Below, piece after piece: positions 37,998 through 47,153 of a stretch of 64,000 nucleotides of DNA. The stretch covers positions 1 through 64,000 of the forward strand of contig NZ_JAKEUQ010000013.1 of assembly GCF_022397955.1 (NCBI RefSeq), in the 5' to 3' direction. The DNA is from Vibrio sp. Isolate32. GTDB taxonomy: Bacteria > Pseudomonadota > Gammaproteobacteria > Enterobacterales > Vibrionaceae. The translations under genes and the position numbers were made by a program. The notes under the pieces are model-generated. The model did not search any database. It was not told where the DNA came from and was given only the letters and a program-made list of their open reading frames with translations. The first letter of the stretch is position 1. Every line of letters begins with the position of its first letter.

Positions 37998-38981
37998 CTA
38001 TAGCTTTCTTTGTACTATTGGGTCACCGTACAGGTGGCAGTTCGACAAGTGTCCCGGCTCGATAGAGCGCAGCTTGGTTGGCACCTTAGTACAGGTTTCG
38101 TGTACACGGTCACAACGAGCTTGGAAGCGACACCCTTCAGGGATCTCTAATAAGTTCAGAGGGTTGCCTGGAATACCGGTTAGTTTTGTCTTTGGCCCAG
38201 TTAGTGGAGGGAAAGAACTACCTAGCCCTTTGGTGTAAGGGTGGTAAGGGTTTTCTAGAATATCTTGTGAGTTAGCGACTTCGATCAGTTCACCTGAGTA
38301 CATGATGCCGATGCGGTCAGAGAACTCGACCATCAACGACAAGTCGTGGGTGATGAACAGAATCGAGAAACCAAACTCTTCTTTTAGCGCATAGATCTTT
38401 TGTAGGATTTCGCGTTGTACAACCACATCGAGTGCTGTTGTTGGCTCATCCATGATGATCAGTTTTGGATTCAGTGCTAACGCGATAGCAATAACTAGGC
38501 GTTGACGCATACCACCAGAGAATTGGTGAGGGTAGTCACTCAAACGGCTAGGGTGGATATCTACGATTTCCAGCAGGCCTTCTGCGCGCTTTTTAGCTTG
38601 CTCACGAGTCATGTTAGTGTGACGCATGATTACGTCACAAAACTGCTCTTCCATTGGTAATACTGGGTTGAGTGCGTTCATCGCACTCTGGAATACCATC
38701 GACATCTCACTCCAACGGAACGCTTGCATACGGTCATCACTGTATTCAAGAATGTTTTCACCATTGAAGATAACCTCACCACCACTGATGTAAGCGGGCG
38801 GCTTATGAAGACGCATTAGCGAGAAAGCAACGGTTGATTTACCACAACCCGATTCACCGGCTAGACCAAATACTTCACCAGGTGCGATATCGAAGCTAAC
38901 GTTGTTACACGCACGCACATCACCTGACTCTGTGATGTAATCCACGCATAAGTTGCGGATAGAAATTAGTGGTTCAGACAT
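37998..38981 (-). CDS. Chitooligosaccharide ABC transporter, ATPase subunit 1 (DppD/OppD type)
   Basis: The 327-residue partner ATPase has Walker A GESGCGKST near residue 40, the signature FSGGMRQR near 153 and Walker B LIIMDEPTTALD near 175. The cysteine-containing tail CRFQARCDRVHETC matches the Opp/Dpp ATPase C-terminal iron-sulfur-like cluster. A GGAG site precedes the ATG, and the gene begins 2 bp after the permease stop codon. Two non-identical ATPases are normal for this transporter family. Confidence 0.9.
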   Translation of the reverse strand: MSEPLISIRNLCVDYITESGDVRACNNVSFDIAPGEVFGLAGESGCGKSTVAFSLMRLHKPPAYISGGEVIFNGENILEYSDDRMQAFRWSEMSMVFQSAMNALNPVLPMEEQFCDVIMRHTNMTREQAKKRAEGLLEIVDIHPSRLSDYPHQFSGGMRQRLVIAIALALNPKLIIMDEPTTALDVVVQREILQKIYALKEEFGFSILFITHDLSLMVEFSDRIGIMYSGELIEVANSQDILENPYHPYTKGLGSSFPPLTGPKTKLTGIPGNPLNLLEIPEGCRFQARCDRVHETCTKVPTKLRSIEPGHLSNCHLYGDPIVQRKL

Positions 38982-38983
38982 GA

Positions 38984-40009
38984 TTATTTATCTCCGCTCC
39001 AAAGTACATTTTGTGGTGGTTGTTCTGGTTCGCGTTCTTGTTTGTCTTGAGCTGCAAGCTTCTTCCAACGCTTCATACCTTTGTGAGAGCGCAGTTGTGG
39101 GTTGGCAATCTCATCGACAGCGAAGTTAAGTAGTGCAAGGCCAGTTACCAATAGTGTCAGTGCGATACAAGGAGCCAACAGTTCCCACCAAGCGCCAATC
39201 AACATTGATGAAGAGGTTTGAACGTTGTAAAGCATGATGCCCCAGCTGATTGTGTTCGGGTCACCAAGACCTAGGAACGAGATAGTTGCTTCCATCATGA
39301 TTGCGTACATTACTGACCCGATGAAACTTGCACCTACGATAGAGATAAGGTTTGGCAGAATCTCTACGAAGATGATACGGAATGAAGATTCACCCAATAC
39401 TTCTGCTGCTTTAACGAACTCTTTTTCACGTAGTGCAAGAGTTTGGGAGCGAACAACACGAGCGCCCCAAGCCCAGGACATAAAGCCGATAACCAAGGTT
39501 ATTGTGAGTGGCCCTGCCTCACCGATGAAAGCTGCTACTACGAAAAGTAATGGGTATTGAGGGATAACCAGCATGATGTTCATCGCAGCGGTTAGTACGT
39601 CATCGACACGACCACCGAAGTAACCTGCCGAAACACCGATAACTGTTGCTAGTAGACATACAGTTAGACCAGCACCGAAGCCTACTGCCAGTGATACGCG
39701 TGCGCCGTATACCACTTGTGACCAAACATCACGGCCCATACGAGTCGTACCTAAAACGTGGTCAGCCTTTTTAGACATGATCAACGTGCGACGGTCGTCT
39801 GCAAGGTTTTGTGCCACCCAGCCGTTCGGGCTAGTTTGTGCCGACTTAACAACAAAGCCAGGGTATTCGTGTGGGTTACCTGTACGCTTGTCTGGTGCAT
39901 GTTTGGTGATCAGTGGAGCTGCAAGAGCGCCAAGAACAAAGATGCTTAGGATGATGACGCCTGTTAGGGCCATCGGGTTACGCCAAATGAGTTTTAGAAA
40001 GTCTTTCAT
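38984..40009 (-). CDS. Chitooligosaccharide ABC transporter permease (DppC/OppC type)
   Basis: This inner-membrane permease subunit has 341 residues. A short N-terminal region and a first membrane helix (about 15-37) precede a large periplasmic segment and a core of five helices. The EAA-like loop reads KEFVKAAEVLGESSFRIIF near residue 215. The C-terminal cytoplasmic tail is charged (RSHKGMKRWKKLAAQDKQE). It starts 2 bp after the preceding permease gene, so the pair is translationally coupled. Substrate assignment comes from the operon. Confidence 0.9.
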   Translation of the reverse strand: MKDFLKLIWRNPMALTGVIILSIFVLGALAAPLITKHAPDKRTGNPHEYPGFVVKSAQTSPNGWVAQNLADDRRTLIMSKKADHVLGTTRMGRDVWSQVVYGARVSLAVGFGAGLTVCLLATVIGVSAGYFGGRVDDVLTAAMNIMLVIPQYPLLFVVAAFIGEAGPLTITLVIGFMSWAWGARVVRSQTLALREKEFVKAAEVLGESSFRIIFVEILPNLISIVGASFIGSVMYAIMMEATISFLGLGDPNTISWGIMLYNVQTSSSMLIGAWWELLAPCIALTLLVTGLALLNFAVDEIANPQLRSHKGMKRWKKLAAQDKQEREPEQPPQNVLWSGDK

Positions 40010-40011
40010 GA

Positions 40012-40998
40012 TTATTTACCACCCTTACGAAGACGAGGGTCAAGAACTACGTAAAGCATGTCTGCAACCAAGTTAAAGAACAGCATGAATAGCGTCATGA
40101 TAAGTAGCTGACCTTGCAGTACTTGGTAATCACGAGCGTTAATTGCATTGAAAAGTACGCTGCCAAGACCTGGGTAGTTGAAGATGATTTCGATAATTAG
40201 CTGACCACCGATTGCCATACCTAGCGACATAGAAAGTGCTGTCACACTTGGTAGCATCGCGTTACGAGCTGCGTAGTTGAATACCACTCGGTTTTCGCTC
40301 AGGCCTTTGCCTTTCGCCATGGTGATGTAGTCTTCTGCTAGTAGGTTGATCATGTTGTTACGCATGTTGACTAGGAAGCCACCAATTTGAACAACTGAAG
40401 CACAGAACAGTGGTAAGAAAGCGTGGTAGGCAACATCTTTGATGAATGCCGAGCTTGTCCAATCAGGCACAGTACCAGCGGTGTATGCGTAACCCGTTGG
40501 GAACCACTTCAAGCCGATTGCAAACGTAAATAGTGCAATCATCGCGATAACGACTTGAGGAACGGCTTGTAGAATCAGCATTCCCGGCGTAACAAAGGCA
40601 TCGTATTTACTGCCACGTTTCCACGCCGCGAAAATACCTAGGATTGAACCGATAGAGAAAGACAGAATTACAGCGGTACCTGCCAAGAAAAGCGACCAGC
40701 CGAATGCTCCACCCAACAATGAGTTTACAGAAAGAGGGTAGAATTGAATTGATGTACCAAGTTCCCAGCTAAGGATGTTCTTCATGTACGCTGCGTATTG
40801 AACTAGTAAGCCGCCATCAACGAAACCTAATAGCTCTTTCATTGCAGCAATACGTTCTGGAGTAACTTGTACAGAAGCGTTTGCAAACATCATGGTAACT
40901 GGGTCACCAGGCATTGCTCTTGGAATAATAAAGTTTAACGTCGCTGCAACTAATAGCGCGACAAAATAAAATGACAAACGTCTTAAAAAATAACCCAT
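40012..40998 (-). CDS. Chitooligosaccharide ABC transporter permease (DppB/OppB type)
   Basis: The 328-residue first permease has a first helix at about residues 8-27 followed by the conserved PGDPVTMMF loop. Five further helices follow, with an EAA-like loop (AEDYITMAKGKGLSENRVVF near 217). An AAGGTG site precedes the ATG. It is separated from the binding-protein gene by 169 bp holding two strong hairpins, the usual design for making more binding protein than permease. Confidence 0.9.
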   Translation of the reverse strand: MGYFLRRLSFYFVALLVAATLNFIIPRAMPGDPVTMMFANASVQVTPERIAAMKELLGFVDGGLLVQYAAYMKNILSWELGTSIQFYPLSVNSLLGGAFGWSLFLAGTAVILSFSIGSILGIFAAWKRGSKYDAFVTPGMLILQAVPQVVIAMIALFTFAIGLKWFPTGYAYTAGTVPDWTSSAFIKDVAYHAFLPLFCASVVQIGGFLVNMRNNMINLLAEDYITMAKGKGLSENRVVFNYAARNAMLPSVTALSMSLGMAIGGQLIIEIIFNYPGLGSVLFNAINARDYQVLQGQLLIMTLFMLFFNLVADMLYVVLDPRLRKGGK

Positions 40999-41070
40999 AA
41001 CTCACACCTTACTCACCCAGATTGTTTCCCTGTTTCTGGATTCAGGTCGCTCCTAGCGAAATTTGGAACG

Positions 41071-41150
41071 AAAAATCCCCTGACGACGAGCGCCATACTT
41101 TCAATTGAGAGTGTGGGGATTTTTATAAGCGGCGTAAGAGGTTACGCCGC
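41071..41150 (-). other. Double hairpin after the binding-protein gene
   Basis: A perfect hairpin GCGGCGTAA/TTACGCCGC with a 4-base loop (41129-41150) sits 17 bp past the stop codon. A second outer stem, AAAAATCCCC (41071-41080) with GGGGATTTTT (41115-41124), follows in the direction of transcription. The second one ends in T on the minus strand and may partly terminate. By analogy with malE-malF spacers, these protect the upstream message. Confidence 0.7.
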
Positions 41151-41167
41151 AAGGATTGAACGATTAC

Positions 41168-42850
41168 TTATTTAACTGGTTTTAGGTCCAGTACATGAAG
41201 TAGACGCTCTGGAATACCAGCCCAAATGTTTGGACGGCCTTTTGGATTTTCTTCGTTCCACCAACCAGTGAAGCGAGTTGTGTTGTATTGGTACATGTAA
41301 GCACCAGACATCACAGGGATTGTCACTTGGTCTGCAGCGATGATTTGCTGAATACCGTGTGCAATATCTAGCTGTTCGTTCTTATCTGCTGTTTTGTAGA
41401 AGCTGTTTAGAAGACCATCTAGTTTCTCGTTTTTGTAGAAGTGCATAGCGAAACGAGGCATACCTTCTCCAGACTGTAGTGATGAGTTGTAAGCACTATT
41501 CCAGTAGGTGTATGGATCCGCACCGTGGAAGTAGTTTGTGTATGCTACGTCGTATGTACCTTCAAGCATTGCTTGGTTGTACACAGAGAAATCTGGCGTA
41601 CGAGCTTTCGCTTTAATACCGATTTCGTTTAGCTGTTCTACCGCTAGTTGAACTGTGTTGTTGAAGTCAGTCCAGCCGTTTGGCGATTGGATCATTAGTT
41701 CAAAAGACTTACCTGATGGAGTGTCAACAAAACCATCTTTGTTTACATCTTTGAAGCCAGCGTCAGCAAGAAGCTTTTTCGCCCCTTCAGCGTTGTAAGT
41801 GTTGAAGCCTTTGTACTTGTTGTGAGTCTTTTCATCAGACCAAGCTTCGAATGCGTAACCAAGGCCCGATGCAAAATCGTTCACAGTACCGCCGCCGTAG
41901 AATGCGATGTCGATGATAGTTTGACGGTCAAGAGCCATAGAGAAAGCACGACGGAATTCAACGTTGCTCAATGCTTCATGCTTCGCAGCATCTGGGTGCT
42001 TGAAGTTAACAACGAATGCTTGTGTACCTGCTGGCGGGTACCAGTAGTGGTGTTTAGGGCTAGCTGCCGCGTACGTACGGTCGATATCTGGAACGAAAGA
42101 AGACGTCCAGTCCATCTCACTGTTTACAACTTTACCTAGGAATTGGTCGTTGTTAGCAATTTGTGGAACACGTAGACAGTCAACATCTAGGTTGTCTGCA
42201 TCCCAGTAGTTCGGGTTTGCACACTGGATGTATAGTTGCGCTGTAAACGTATCGATTTCTGTAAATGGACCAGAACCTACCGGGTTTTCATTGGTAAACG
42301 TTGATGGATCTTTAACGTCTTTCCAGATGTGCTTAGGTACTACAGGTACTTTAGCAATCTCGTAAGGTACGTTTGAGTTTGCTTCGGTTAGGTTGAACTT
42401 AACTTGGTAGTCGTTCAGTTTTTCTACAGAAGCCACCCAAGAGTTGATACCAGATTGGTCAAGCTCTGTTTTCTCTTTTACAAGATTGAAAGAAAAAACA
42501 ACATCATCAGCAGAGAAAGTTTCTCCATCAGACCATTTCACACCCTTACGAATATCAAAAACTACGCTCATCAGATCATCTGACATAGTGAAGTTTTCAG
42601 CTAGACGGAACACTGGAGTGTTACCGTGCATTTCGTTAAATACAACTAAAGGCTCGTATAGGAAATCCCAGGTTGTATGTAAATGAGTTGCGCCTAGGTA
42701 CGGGTTGAAGTTACGTACAAAGGTTGTGAACTCTTTAGGGTGAATCGTCAGTTCACTGCGTTCTGCAGCTGTTGCTACTGATGCAAAACCTGTTGTAGCG
42801 GTCGCAATAATTGCTGTTGCTAGTGCTGTTTTTTTTATATTGGCAAGCAT
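41168..42850 (-). CDS. cbp: Periplasmic chitooligosaccharide-binding protein
   Basis: This is the solute-binding protein of the importer, of the peptide/oligosaccharide-binding (SBP family 5) type, with 560 residues. The signal peptide covers about residues 1-28 (MLANIKKTALATAIIATATT then ends SVATA) before AERSELTIHP. In V. cholerae this protein (CBP, VC0620) binds (GlcNAc)n and, when unliganded, keeps ChiS inactive. It therefore couples substrate sensing to operon expression. An AAGGA site precedes the ATG. It is the first gene of the operon, downstream of the 697-bp regulatory region. Confidence 0.92.
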   Translation of the reverse strand: MLANIKKTALATAIIATATTGFASVATAAERSELTIHPKEFTTFVRNFNPYLGATHLHTTWDFLYEPLVVFNEMHGNTPVFRLAENFTMSDDLMSVVFDIRKGVKWSDGETFSADDVVFSFNLVKEKTELDQSGINSWVASVEKLNDYQVKFNLTEANSNVPYEIAKVPVVPKHIWKDVKDPSTFTNENPVGSGPFTEIDTFTAQLYIQCANPNYWDADNLDVDCLRVPQIANNDQFLGKVVNSEMDWTSSFVPDIDRTYAAASPKHHYWYPPAGTQAFVVNFKHPDAAKHEALSNVEFRRAFSMALDRQTIIDIAFYGGGTVNDFASGLGYAFEAWSDEKTHNKYKGFNTYNAEGAKKLLADAGFKDVNKDGFVDTPSGKSFELMIQSPNGWTDFNNTVQLAVEQLNEIGIKAKARTPDFSVYNQAMLEGTYDVAYTNYFHGADPYTYWNSAYNSSLQSGEGMPRFAMHFYKNEKLDGLLNSFYKTADKNEQLDIAHGIQQIIAADQVTIPVMSGAYMYQYNTTRFTGWWNEENPKGRPNIWAGIPERLLHVLDLKPVK

Positions 42851-43183
42851 AGCTGTTCCTTACTATTTGCTTTCATTTCACTAATGGATTGAATGTTATC
42901 TGTCGCTAAATGGTTTGGTAGATACACACTCTAGTTAAAGGCCTACCTCTTCTTCGTTACTCCAGATTCATCGTTGATTCCGAGAAGTGGTAAGAGTGGC
43001 CTGTAGGCCTTTGGCAGGAGTAAGAAAACACCTTATCGATGAATTAATCAAACTCGTTTCCCGTCAAAAACGTTAAAAATAGATAACCTCACGTCATTAA
43101 CGTCAAAATAGGGCGCTTTGGTGGTTTTTTGTTCGTAATTGTTAGGGTGATGTGACTCGCAACTAGTTGAGTGTTGAATGTTG

Positions 43184-43205
43184 AATGTAAGTGGTTACTT
43201 ACATT
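43184..43205. promoter_or_regulatory. 22-bp dyad upstream of the chb operon
   Basis: AATGTAAGT (43184-43192) and ACTTACATT (43197-43205) are perfect 9-bp arms around GGTT. Symmetry and position make an operator for a dimeric regulator plausible. The half-sites vaguely resemble SlmA half-sites (GTGAGT) but the spacing differs. Confidence 0.5.
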
Positions 43206-43280
43206 GGGTGTTTTTAAAGATGGTGGTTGTTTCTAATTTAATCTAATTGTAGATCTTGGTCACTTACTAATTTTACGTTA

Positions 43281-43297
43281 AATTTTCCGAGAAAATT
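43281..43297. promoter_or_regulatory. NagC/Mlc-like A/T-rich dyad
   Basis: AATTTTC-CGA-GAAAATT is a perfect 7-3-7 inverted repeat. NagC and Mlc operators have a comparable layout, with A/T-rich ends and C/G near the centre. This is a resemblance only. Confidence 0.35.
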
Positions 43298-43500
43298 AAA
43301 TCTGCCGTTCTGTTGTGACTCGCTTCTCAAACTGCAACAAATAGTCAGGCTACGGTTAGAATCGGTGGAGAATAGAGCAAAATTGGTAACTGATGCTGAT
43401 ACTCATTACGTCGAAATAGCGTGATATTTCTCTTGTTTAAAGCTGTAAAAGAAGTGGGTGTGAACGGCTCTAATTGTGCTTTTTATCACTCTATATGTAC

Positions 43501-43523
43501 AAAAAAGCCCACGCAAGGTGAGC
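43501..43523 (-). terminator. Terminator of chiS
   Basis: On the minus strand GCTCAC and GTGGGC arms (one G-T pair) are followed by six T. It lies about 25 bp past the chiS stop codon. Confidence 0.75.
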
Positions 43524-43547
43524 TAATAAAGTGAGGTTAGTTCAGGA

Positions 43548-46500
43548 TTAACTGGTCAGTAATTTCTGTAGTTTGTCTCTGAGCATCTCAATGTGCGTTC
43601 TCTCTGGTGTCTGTTCTTTACAGTGTTCGAGAATAAACTCGATAGAGCTTAGAACTGTTCGCCAGCGAGGTGTTTTGGGCAGCGTTTCTACACGTAGGTA
43701 TTTGTCTAACGTTCGCGTTTGTAGCGTGCTTCTGTCTAGGTAAACACGCCATAAGCCACTCTTCTCTGCGAACGCAAACTTAGTTTCTCCGGTAACCGAT
43801 TCCCAGTAAAAGATGGCGTTGGTCATCGCGTCGACTAAGACTTCACGCATTAACTCTTGTTTGTTTTTACCTTCTCCAGTGGCTTTATCTGCCAGACGAG
43901 TAAACTCACCACCGAGTTCTTTCAATTGTTGCAGTTTGTCTTTATCACCTTCAAAGGCATAGCTAGAAAGCGCTTCAACTGCGGTTTCAAGGTTATTAAT
44001 ACGGTTTGAGTTAACGCCACCGCCAACATTGAAGATGTACATGGTGTCTAGCCCAGAGCCTTCAGGTAACTTGAGGATGTCACTAGGTATGCGCTGACGA
44101 GTGTCATCTATATAGATGTCGATATCACCACAGTAGTGTGCTTGTTCTACCTTGAGGTATTTAGGTGCAATGATCTCGTCGGCCATTGAGCGTTTTAGTT
44201 GCTCTTGCCCGCGCCTAAAGAGTTTCGCCGCCGCTTCGTTAGCAAAGCGAATTCGTTGGTCATCACGAATACAGATGATGGCCTCTGGCGCTGATTCTAG
44301 CTGCTCGAGTAAACGTCCTTGAGTTTCTAGCAAGTTAGCTTCAACCATCGCTCTGTGCTTGAGCTCTAGTTGTAGTTGGTCGTTCTCAAGACGTCTCTGC
44401 TCAGCTTTACTTGCTGATAGATGCGCTGTAATTCGAGCGGCTAGTTCTTGTTTGTTAAATGGCTTAGACAAATAATCATTAGTGCCAGCTTCGAAGCCGC
44501 GTACACGGTCTTCTGCTTGGTTGAGTGCGGTCAGCATTATGATCGGTAGTTGCGCATGGTCATATTGCTTACGCAGTGTTTCACACACTTGATAGCCGCT
44601 CATGCCTGGCATCATGATGTCGAGCAGCAATAGTTCTGGCTTCTCTTTTTCAATCAATTCGATGGTTTCAGGGCCATCGCAGGCTGTACGTACTCGATAG
44701 CCCTCTAGTTTCAAGAAACTGTCTAGCACACGAAGGTTAACGGGTTCATCATCAGCGATAACTAGCAGTGGACCATCAGGGTTCTCATTGGTGACGCTGT
44801 TTTCCTGCTGCGTGTTATCAATCAAGTCAGGAGCTTTGAAGTGTGAGTGGCTACCTGATTCATTGTAGTTTTTAAGCTCTTCTTCTGTCGCTAAAGGCAG
44901 AGTGAAGCTGAACGTAGTACCTAGCATTGGTTGGCTACTTACGTACAGCGAACCACCCATTAACTCAATTAACTGGCGGCTAATCGATAAGCCAAGGCCA
45001 GCACCTTGGCGATAGTTACTGGCGTCTTGGCCTGCTTGAATAAGAGGTTCGAAGATATGCTCAAGGTACTCTGCTGGTATGCCTTGACCGGTATCGACCA
45101 CTTGCACACGAATGTTATCGTCGATAACGCTTGCAGAGATAACTATTTTACCTTCTGATGTGTACTTGATAGCGTTGCCGACCAAGTTATACATCACCTG
45201 CTCAAGGCGCTGAGGATCGGACGAAACTAGCCCCAAATCACTCGGCACTTGGTTAATAATACGAATCGGCTTATTGCCCAACAGGTGGTGTGATAGCTCA
45301 AGCACCAAGCTGGTGGCTGCAGACAGATCAACGGCAGATTTCTTAATGTCCAAGCTGCCGTAACGCATCTTATGATAATCAAGCAGATCATCAACCAAGG
45401 TTGCTAGTCGCTGACCACTATTGATGATGATATCCAACTGATATTTCTGGTTAGCCGGAATAGGGCCATTCGCACCTGATATCAATGCTTCAGCAATACC
45501 AACCATACCGTGCAGAGGTGTTCTCAACTCGTGTGAGGTGGTTGCTAAGAATTCATCTTTGAGTTTGTTGGCTAGCTGCAACTCATCATTTTGTTTTTGG
45601 ATGGTCTTAAGGTTGTCTTCAAGCTCATCGTTTTGGCTTTTGATCAGCTGAATTTTTTCACGAATCGAACGCTGCATTCTTTCGAAGCTGACCGCGAGGC
45701 GGCCTATCTCATCTTTGCGTTCGGTATTGATCATGGTTTCATCGAGATCGCCCGCAGATACCTTTTCAGCAGCCCACGTCAGTTTAAGCAGGGGGGATGT
45801 AATGAAGTTAGACAGATAGTGCGATGCAACTACTACGAGAATGATCGCTGTTAGCATCACGATCACAAAGATCTTTTCTAGCTGATGAATTCGGGCAAAC
45901 GCCTCTTTTTCTGGCAGCTCTACGACAAGAGCCCATGTTGCGTATTTCAGCTCAATTGGCGTATAGGCCGCAATTATCGCTTGATCTAGTGTGTTGTCGA
46001 AGGTACCAACCGCCGTTTCACCAGCCAGAGCTTTATCAACAACATCTAGACTCAGATTAATAGACTCTTGTGAATGGGCAAGGCTGCGTGGTTGGTGATC
46101 ATCGCCGACAAGCAAGGTTTGAATATTTGAACTCTTGTTGAGATCGGTGATTAGTTTAGTAATCCCATTGATTGGCAGTCTAAACATAGCGTAACTGTGC
46201 AGGTAGCCTTGTTGCACGATAGGTGCGCCTAACCATGCGGTCTGTTTACCATTTTCGTCTTTAAAGTCAGAAACGATAACCGGCGTGTAGTCTTCGTTGG
46301 ATTTACGTTTGTCTTTTACGTCCTTTTCCAAGCGTTGAAAGGTTTTGCCTAGGTTTGCATTTTTGTATTTACCTGTTATCAAGTTAGTGCCGTAATCGTC
46401 ATTTTTAAAGACGGAGTAAGCAACGTTACCGTTGATATCAACCAATAAAATATCGTCAAAATCGGAGCGTTTAAGTAGCTCTAGATACGCGTTATGGTAG

Positions 46501-46937
46501 CGCTTATGCAGTAGGCGATAACGTTCACTACCAATATAGCTGCTCGATTCTGGAAGAATGGATGTTTTGATCTGATCGCCAGACCCCTGAATATAACGTT
46601 GCTGAGCATTGCTGCGAGCTTCGTCAATATCTAACCCTAGGCGTTGGAATGCATTGATTAAACCGTAGAATCGCCCGCCACTGGCATTGGCTAGTTCTGA
46701 GCGAACAAAGCCCATCACTTGGGATTCTTGAGCCTGTAGGTAGTCGACAATCTGTTGTTGCTTAGTATCACGAACAGAAACAAGGTGCGAAGTGCTTTGT
46801 TCCTGAAGATCCTGACTGTGCGATTGGAGGAAAAATATCGCGATAAGTGTCACTGGAGTAATACTAAGGACAAGAAATGCCAGCATTAGGGTGTTTTGAA
46901 GGCGCTTAAACTTCTGCTTACGATAAAATCTAAACAT
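43548..46937 (-). CDS. chiS: Chitin-sensing hybrid histidine kinase ChiS
   Basis: This is the master regulator of chitin use. The 1129-residue length equals V. cholerae ChiS. Two membrane helices (about 16-36 and 355-375) flank a periplasmic sensor. A HAMP domain (about 376-430), a coiled-coil linker and a kinase with His469 in SHELRTP follow. The ATP-binding blocks include NAIKYT and GAGLGLSI. A receiver has Asp773 in LLLLDIMMPGMSG. After a coiled coil and PAS-like part, the last roughly 150 residues correspond to the region shown in V. cholerae to bind DNA directly. His469 has the same number as the studied protein. It lies immediately upstream of the operon it activates, in the same direction, with its own terminator. 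Confidence 0.95.
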   Translation of the reverse strand: MFRFYRKQKFKRLQNTLMLAFLVLSITPVTLIAIFFLQSHSQDLQEQSTSHLVSVRDTKQQQIVDYLQAQESQVMGFVRSELANASGGRFYGLINAFQRLGLDIDEARSNAQQRYIQGSGDQIKTSILPESSSYIGSERYRLLHKRYHNAYLELLKRSDFDDILLVDINGNVAYSVFKNDDYGTNLITGKYKNANLGKTFQRLEKDVKDKRKSNEDYTPVIVSDFKDENGKQTAWLGAPIVQQGYLHSYAMFRLPINGITKLITDLNKSSNIQTLLVGDDHQPRSLAHSQESINLSLDVVDKALAGETAVGTFDNTLDQAIIAAYTPIELKYATWALVVELPEKEAFARIHQLEKIFVIVMLTAIILVVVASHYLSNFITSPLLKLTWAAEKVSAGDLDETMINTERKDEIGRLAVSFERMQRSIREKIQLIKSQNDELEDNLKTIQKQNDELQLANKLKDEFLATTSHELRTPLHGMVGIAEALISGANGPIPANQKYQLDIIINSGQRLATLVDDLLDYHKMRYGSLDIKKSAVDLSAATSLVLELSHHLLGNKPIRIINQVPSDLGLVSSDPQRLEQVMYNLVGNAIKYTSEGKIVISASVIDDNIRVQVVDTGQGIPAEYLEHIFEPLIQAGQDASNYRQGAGLGLSISRQLIELMGGSLYVSSQPMLGTTFSFTLPLATEEELKNYNESGSHSHFKAPDLIDNTQQENSVTNENPDGPLLVIADDEPVNLRVLDSFLKLEGYRVRTACDGPETIELIEKEKPELLLLDIMMPGMSGYQVCETLRKQYDHAQLPIIMLTALNQAEDRVRGFEAGTNDYLSKPFNKQELAARITAHLSASKAEQRRLENDQLQLELKHRAMVEANLLETQGRLLEQLESAPEAIICIRDDQRIRFANEAAAKLFRRGQEQLKRSMADEIIAPKYLKVEQAHYCGDIDIYIDDTRQRIPSDILKLPEGSGLDTMYIFNVGGGVNSNRINNLETAVEALSSYAFEGDKDKLQQLKELGGEFTRLADKATGEGKNKQELMREVLVDAMTNAIFYWESVTGETKFAFAEKSGLWRVYLDRSTLQTRTLDKYLRVETLPKTPRWRTVLSSIEFILEHCKEQTPERTHIEMLRDKLQKLLTS

Positions 46938-47115
46938 AAATTGGGTACTACTTTCCTTTGATGTACTGCTAAAAGGGGCTAAAACAAGTACAGAGAATAG
47001 AATTAATGGTTTCCAATTTAACGAAATTAACGAGTTTTTTTACTTTGACAAGTAAGTGGTATTTAAAGCGTGTGCAAAAGCTCACTTTTATAGACTTTTG
47101 ATAAAAATATGAACA

Positions 47116-47144
47116 GACAGCGCAGATAATGACCCTGCGCTGTG
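47116..47144 (-). terminator. Terminator of rsmC
   Basis: ACAGCGCAG (47117-47125) and CTGCGCTGT (47135-47143) are perfect 9-bp arms. An A/T-rich stretch ending in TTTTTA follows on the minus strand, 10 bp past the rsmC stop codon. Confidence 0.7.
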
Positions 47145-47153
47145 CTAGAGAGG

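Larger units (their letters stand above)
42851..43547 (-). promoter_or_regulatory. Regulatory region of the chitobiose operon
   Basis: No gene is visible in these 697 bp. The region contains the chiS terminator (43501-43523) and a perfect 22-bp dyad (43184-43205). Two copies of TGTGACTCGC lie at 43151-43160 and 43314-43323, and an A/T-rich dyad at 43281-43297. The second copy begins a CRP-like TGTGA-N6-TCTCA (43314-43329). In V. cholerae this promoter is bound by ChiS, SlmA and CRP. I cannot assign those factors to individual motifs here. Confidence 0.65.
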
